Of a stretch of DNA of 30,748 nucleotides, positions 27,730 to 30,748 are shown piece by piece; the stretch's first letter is position 1, and each line of letters starts with the position of its first letter. The position numbers were made by a program, and so were the translations under genes. This DNA is from a virus: positions 1-30,748 of IMG/VR virus record IMGVR_UViG_3300025640_000040. One strand, given 5' to 3'. The notes below the pieces were generated by a model, which did not search any database, was not told the origin of the DNA, and saw only the letters and a program-made list of their open reading frames with translations.

Positions 27730-28026
27730 ATGAATTATATAATTAAAGACGCTGACGGCAACATCACTAATCCTTGCATCAAAGCTAGTGCTGAGTTTAT
27801 GGAAGCTAACTTTGAACACTATGAAGAGTGGTCTGTGCCTGTAATTGAAGCGCAACCAGAATTAGAAGCACGACAATGGCGCAATGGCGAACTATCGTCT
27901 TCAGACTTCATAGTCCCTCTGACAGACCACCCTCAACGCGATGCTTACATGACGTATCGTGCAGCCCTACGCGACTGGCCCAGCACAGCAGACTTCCCAG
28001 ACACTAAGCCAATTTTAGGCAGCTAA
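27730..28026 (+). CDS. tail-assembly-chaperone-like protein B
   Basis: 98 residues: MNYIIKDADGNITNPCIKAS, AEFMEANFEHYEEWSVPVIE, RQWRNGELSSSDFIVPLTDH and YRAALRDWPSTADFPDTKP. A clear paralog of the protein at 26299 (same KDADGNITN start, same AEFxEANFEHYExW block, same end). AAGGAG six bases upstream. It follows adhesin B in the same order as A follows adhesin A. Confidence 0.78.
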   Translation: MNYIIKDADGNITNPCIKASAEFMEANFEHYEEWSVPVIEAQPELEARQWRNGELSSSDFIVPLTDHPQRDAYMTYRAALRDWPSTADFPDTKPILGS

Positions 28027-28027
28027 T

Positions 28028-28486
28028 ATGATTGCAGAAATCTCAGCAGTTGTAGGTGTACTAAAGGCTCTTAATGATGGCATTAAAACCGTCAAAGAGT
28101 CTGGAGACCACTTGTCAGGTCTGTCGGGATTGTTTACTAGCCTCACTGACAGCAAGGTAGCTGTAGAGAGCATTGAAGAGGCTACTAAAGCAGGCGACCA
28201 CATACTAACACAGGAAGAGGCTCTGGAGCTTGCATGGGCTAAGAACGCCATTCGAGAGCAGGAGAAGGAGCTAAAGAAGATAACGCCTAAGCTAGTCTGG
28301 CGTGACATGCTGATGCTTCAGAACAAGTCTATTCTAGACCACAAGCATAAACTAGAAAAAATTAGACTTGCTAAGTTAAAACAACAACGAAAAGTAACTG
28401 ATATGCTAAAAAACATAGGAGCTACCATTGTTGTTGTTTCTGTATTTGGCGGTATTTTTTGGTTAATAACTGAAGGTATAATATAA
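28028..28486 (+). CDS. membrane protein, 152 aa
   Basis: Residues 1-45 are helical, the middle is charged and lysine-rich (EEALELAWAKNAIREQEKELKK, HKHKLEKIRLAKLKQQRK), and the C-terminus (NIGATIVVVSVFGGIFWLITE) is one transmembrane segment. The layout (soluble coiled-coil plus tail anchor) and the position right before a holin-like gene suggest a lysis or DNA-entry related protein, but I do not recognise a family. The stop touches the next start (TAATG). Confidence 0.68.
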   Translation: MIAEISAVVGVLKALNDGIKTVKESGDHLSGLSGLFTSLTDSKVAVESIEEATKAGDHILTQEEALELAWAKNAIREQEKELKKITPKLVWRDMLMLQNKSILDHKHKLEKIRLAKLKQQRKVTDMLKNIGATIVVVSVFGGIFWLITEGII

Positions 28487-28659
28487 TGGCTGTAGAAGAA
28501 TCAGTAAAAGAAACGGTAGACGTAGTAGCTGCCTCAACAGGTATACTTTCTTTAGTTGCTTGGCTACCACCTACAGCCTCGTTGTTTACTATTATATGGT
28601 TAGGTATAAGGATATACGAATCAGATACCGTAAAGGGGTTTTTAAACAAGGAAGATTAA
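28486..28659 (+). CDS. holin-like small membrane protein, 57 aa
   Basis: Translated by hand: MAVEESVKETVDVVAASTGI, then LSLVAWLPPTASLFTIIWLG, then IRIYESDTVKGFLNKED. A single clear membrane pass (SLFTIIWLGIRIYES) with a preceding apolar stretch is the form of small phage holins that follow the tail genes (xxxVxxxxxxxxxxxxxLPxxxxxFTIxWxxIRIYExxTVxxxL). It would open the inner membrane at lysis. It overlaps both neighbours as TAATG. No endolysin is seen in the window. Confidence 0.72.
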   Translation: MAVEESVKETVDVVAASTGILSLVAWLPPTASLFTIIWLGIRIYESDTVKGFLNKED

Positions 28660-29672
28660 TGCAGTTCTATATTTTAACGTCTACTAACTATGATGCTCTT
28701 GTTAGACATTTTGATTCTAGATACAGCAACATAGAAAAAGAAGACGCTGTAGTAGTTATAAACACATTAAATGAAAAGTATAGTGCTCAGGCCGAAGACT
28801 TTTGTAAAGAAAATAACATTGAGTATTACATTACAGAAAGCAACGGAACACCAGCAAAAGGTAAAAATTCTGTATTAGATATTTTTTTAGAATCTAATAA
28901 TGATTATTGTGTTATGGTAGATGGAGATGACTTTTTAACTCCGCATGGAGTTTGGATGTACAAAAATTTAGAGGTAATGGATAATCCTCCAGATGCAATA
29001 TGTCTAATAAATCAAAAGTCTTATAGGTATGTAAAAAATACTTTGTATGCTTTGCAACCATTTACAGTAGATTATAGTGACTTGCTAAGCTCTGATTATT
29101 ATACAATGTTTAAGAATGAGTATAAGCTAAGCGAAGAAAAATCAAAATACTTTGAAAGCTTGCATTACAAGTTTTATGCACAACACAGAAAGTATTCACA
29201 AGATAACGAAGCACATTGTCGAGTTACGTGGCTTAGCAAAAAAGCAGCAAAGTTTAGATTTAATGAAGACATAGTTGTGGGTGAAGATACTCTTCAAATG
29301 TTTGAGTTAAAAAACCAAGCAGTATTAGGCAACTTAAATTTCTATACTACAGACGAAACGCCTGCAACCTATGTATATGACGAAAGAAATGCAGGTACAG
29401 TAATGAAAGTATCTAAGTTTGGTTTTGATTATGAGTGGATGGATGCATACTTAAACGAGCTTAAAAAAATGGAAGACGAAAATAAACTACATGAAAATGT
29501 AAAGCTTCCTGAATTAAAGATAGATTATCCTGTAGTATATAATAAAAGTGATTATAAACTTACAGATAAATATATTCACAAATATAATGACATTAATGTA
29601 GAGCTTCCACGAAATGCTACAGAAAAGTCAATACACAAAAGTTATTTATATTTAAAAAAATATGCTGCGTAG
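28659..29672 (+). CDS. glycosyltransferase-like protein (GT-A fold)
   Basis: I start at the ATG at 28659 (TAATG overlap with the holin-like stop), giving 337 residues; the longer frame would overlap the holin gene. MQFYILTSTNYDALVRHFDS, VVVINTLNEKYSAQAEDF, then DYCVMVDGDDFLTPHGVWM with Asp88-Gly-Asp90-Asp91 matches the DxD metal-sugar site of GT2-type glycosyltransferases. The rest (KAAKFRFNEDIVVGEDTLQMF) holds an ED pair near the usual catalytic base. The gene is noticeably more A/T-rich than the tail genes before it. It may modify host surface sugars, virion proteins or DNA bases; the substrate cannot be told from sequence. Confidence 0.7.
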   Translation: MQFYILTSTNYDALVRHFDSRYSNIEKEDAVVVINTLNEKYSAQAEDFCKENNIEYYITESNGTPAKGKNSVLDIFLESNNDYCVMVDGDDFLTPHGVWMYKNLEVMDNPPDAICLINQKSYRYVKNTLYALQPFTVDYSDLLSSDYYTMFKNEYKLSEEKSKYFESLHYKFYAQHRKYSQDNEAHCRVTWLSKKAAKFRFNEDIVVGEDTLQMFELKNQAVLGNLNFYTTDETPATYVYDERNAGTVMKVSKFGFDYEWMDAYLNELKKMEDENKLHENVKLPELKIDYPVVYNKSDYKLTDKYIHKYNDINVELPRNATEKSIHKSYLYLKKYAA

Positions 29673-29686
29673 AATAAGGAACTTTA

Positions 29687-30748
29687 ATGATTAAAGCTCG
29701 ACAAACTTTAAAAAACCTGCAAGCTAGTCGCATACGAGCACAGGCTTATGGCGGGGGATTGCAGTATAATTACGGCTCTGGGGGCGGAGGCGGTGGAAGC
29801 ATGGAAGGCTCTACTGTTTATGGTTATAATCCAAGCCCTACTGCGGGAGGCAGCTATAACAATGCTGGTGTAGGACAGTATAGTAACACAGGCTTTGGGA
29901 TTCCGGCTGGCGTTGGTTCAACTTCTTCTGGTGGAGGAAACTCTAGCGGCTATGTCAGTACTCCGGCCCCGAAAGAAGAAGAACCAGAAGTAAATGAAGT
30001 AATAGTAGAGGCTGAGCCTTTACCACCAAAAGATGAACCAGAGCCTATTCTTGTTTCAGAAAACAAGGAAACAGGTGTAAATATATATGATGCTCAACCC
30101 ACTATGGGTGGAAGCAATTCTAATACAGACGATAAAGAAACTGAAGACAAAGAAGAAGAAAACTCAGAAGATACTGAAGACGATGGAGACAACAGTATGG
30201 CAAACACAGAAGGCAAAGAACTTCGAAATGGAAACGCTTATGGCAGTTCCGGCCCTAAACAAAACCCCAATAACGGCGGAAACCAAACCGGGGGTGGCGG
30301 AAACCAAACCGGGGGTGGTTCAACCCAAGAAGGTACTGGTGCTCCAATTAAAATTGGGCAAACAACTCCTGAGTATACTATTCCAGAAATGGAAGCTGTA
30401 AAAGCTAGTGCATACGGAATGACTACATCTAAAAAAGATATTCAATCTGTAGGCGAGGCTGGCACTGTAACTGTAGGCGAAGACGTTACGGCTCCCGACA
30501 TGGGTGCAACTGTAGAACAAGAAGCTCCAGATAAAGTAGGCCCCGCAAAAGAAGTTACGGGTGCTACGTTTGATGCTTCTCTAGTGGGTACAGGTGCTGA
30601 TGTTACAGCAGCTCAAGGACGGCTTTCTCCAGAAGCTATAGCTAGAGTAGAAGATGCAAAGCTTAGTGAAAGAGCCGTTGCAGCACAAAGAGATACTCAA
30701 GCCGAAAGAGAAGCTCAGGCAGGCAATGTAGTTTTTGATGTTGACTCA
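29687..30748 (+). CDS. start of a long Gly/Glu-rich virion protein, cut by window edge
   Basis: Open from the ATG at 29687 to the last base (354 codons, no stop), with AAGGA six bases upstream. The N-terminus MIKARQTLKNLQASRIRAQA is basic and helical. A Gly/Ser/Tyr-rich part follows (YGSGGGGGGSMEGSTVYGYN), then an acidic stretch (DDKETEDKEEENSEDTEDD), a short repeat GGNQTGGG read twice, and finally helical, Ala/Glu-rich sequence (LSPEAIARVEDAKLSERAVA). The end resembles internal virion proteins of podophages, which are ejected with DNA, but the function is inferred from position and composition. Confidence 0.7.
   Translation, partial: MIKARQTLKNLQASRIRAQAYGGGLQYNYGSGGGGGGSMEGSTVYGYNPSPTAGGSYNNAGVGQYSNTGFGIPAGVGSTSSGGGNSSGYVSTPAPKEEEPEVNEVIVEAEPLPPKDEPEPILVSENKETGVNIYDAQPTMGGSNSNTDDKETEDKEEENSEDTEDDGDNSMANTEGKELRNGNAYGSSGPKQNPNNGGNQTGGGGNQTGGGSTQEGTGAPIKIGQTTPEYTIPEMEAVKASAYGMTTSKKDIQSVGEAGTVTVGEDVTAPDMGATVEQEAPDKVGPAKEVTGATFDASLVGTGADVTAAQGRLSPEAIARVEDAKLSERAVAAQRDTQAEREAQAGNVVFDVDS

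Noticed and set aside
28560-28658. N-terminal extension of the glycosyltransferase-like gene
   Set aside because: It overlaps the holin-like gene in another frame, and the ATG at 28659 is coupled to the holin stop, which explains the start better.
1-30748. tRNA genes, integrase, attachment site or transposase
   Set aside because: Scanned by eye on both strands for cloverleaf/TTC-type tRNA features and recombinase motifs; nothing convincing found. The resolvase-like 77-aa frame at 13316 lacks a catalytic domain.

Overview
This window is an internal piece of a tailed-phage genome, most likely a lytic short-tailed (podovirus-type) phage of an aquatic Gram-negative bacterium. The evidence is a T7-like replication set (endonuclease I, family A DNA polymerase, zinc-finger primase-helicase, acidic-tailed SSB) next to a head and short-tail morphogenesis set. 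No integrase, excisionase or lysogeny repressor is seen, and no phage-type RNA polymerase lies in the window. Several intergenic sites match host sigma70 promoters very well, so at least part of the transcription probably uses the host polymerase. Both ends cut through genes, so the genome continues on each side. The marine assignment and any family name (for example a Zobellviridae-like group) are inferences from remembered gene resemblance.

Layout. Positions 1-12113 are read leftward. Running downstream (right to left): a lysine/alanine-rich histone-H1-like protein (11676-12113); an island of about 14 mostly tiny genes (8796-11620) broken by four stem-loops, three of which share one conserved apical sequence; then a new promoter near 8663-8691 and a nucleotide-metabolism block (DUF932, two MazG-like proteins, a micro membrane protein); then a consensus promoter at 6616-6644 followed by SSB, primase-helicase, DNA polymerase, two PD-(D/E)XK nucleases, endonuclease I and a DUF3310 protein. 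Most of these genes overlap or touch as ATGA or TAATG junctions, which points to translational coupling.

Positions 12114-12942 form an ~830-base non-coding control region. It has two divergent near-perfect sigma70 promoters that share the sequence TACGGGTATA, an AT-rich stretch between them, and a ~640-base predicted leader for the leftward operon. The leader is packed with at least ten short perfect or near-perfect palindromes and two long hairpins; the last hairpin buries the ribosome binding site of the first gene.

Positions 12943-30748 are read rightward: small terminase, a short protein that may be the frameshifted N-terminus of the large terminase, large terminase, portal with an out-of-frame overlapping gene, a structural protein, scaffold, major capsid protein, a gp11-like adaptor and a tail tube/stabilisation protein. 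A tail fibre follows, then a duplicated adhesin cassette (fibre-end module, glycine-rich adhesin, chaperone-like protein, twice), a membrane protein, a holin-like protein, a glycosyltransferase-like protein, and the start of a long internal-virion-like protein.

The most interesting signals are non-coding: a family of intergenic stem-loops whose arms covary while the tip is fixed, and the palindrome-packed leader. Among the coding signals are the large terminase, which has no usable AUG start, and the tandem duplication of the receptor-binding cassette.
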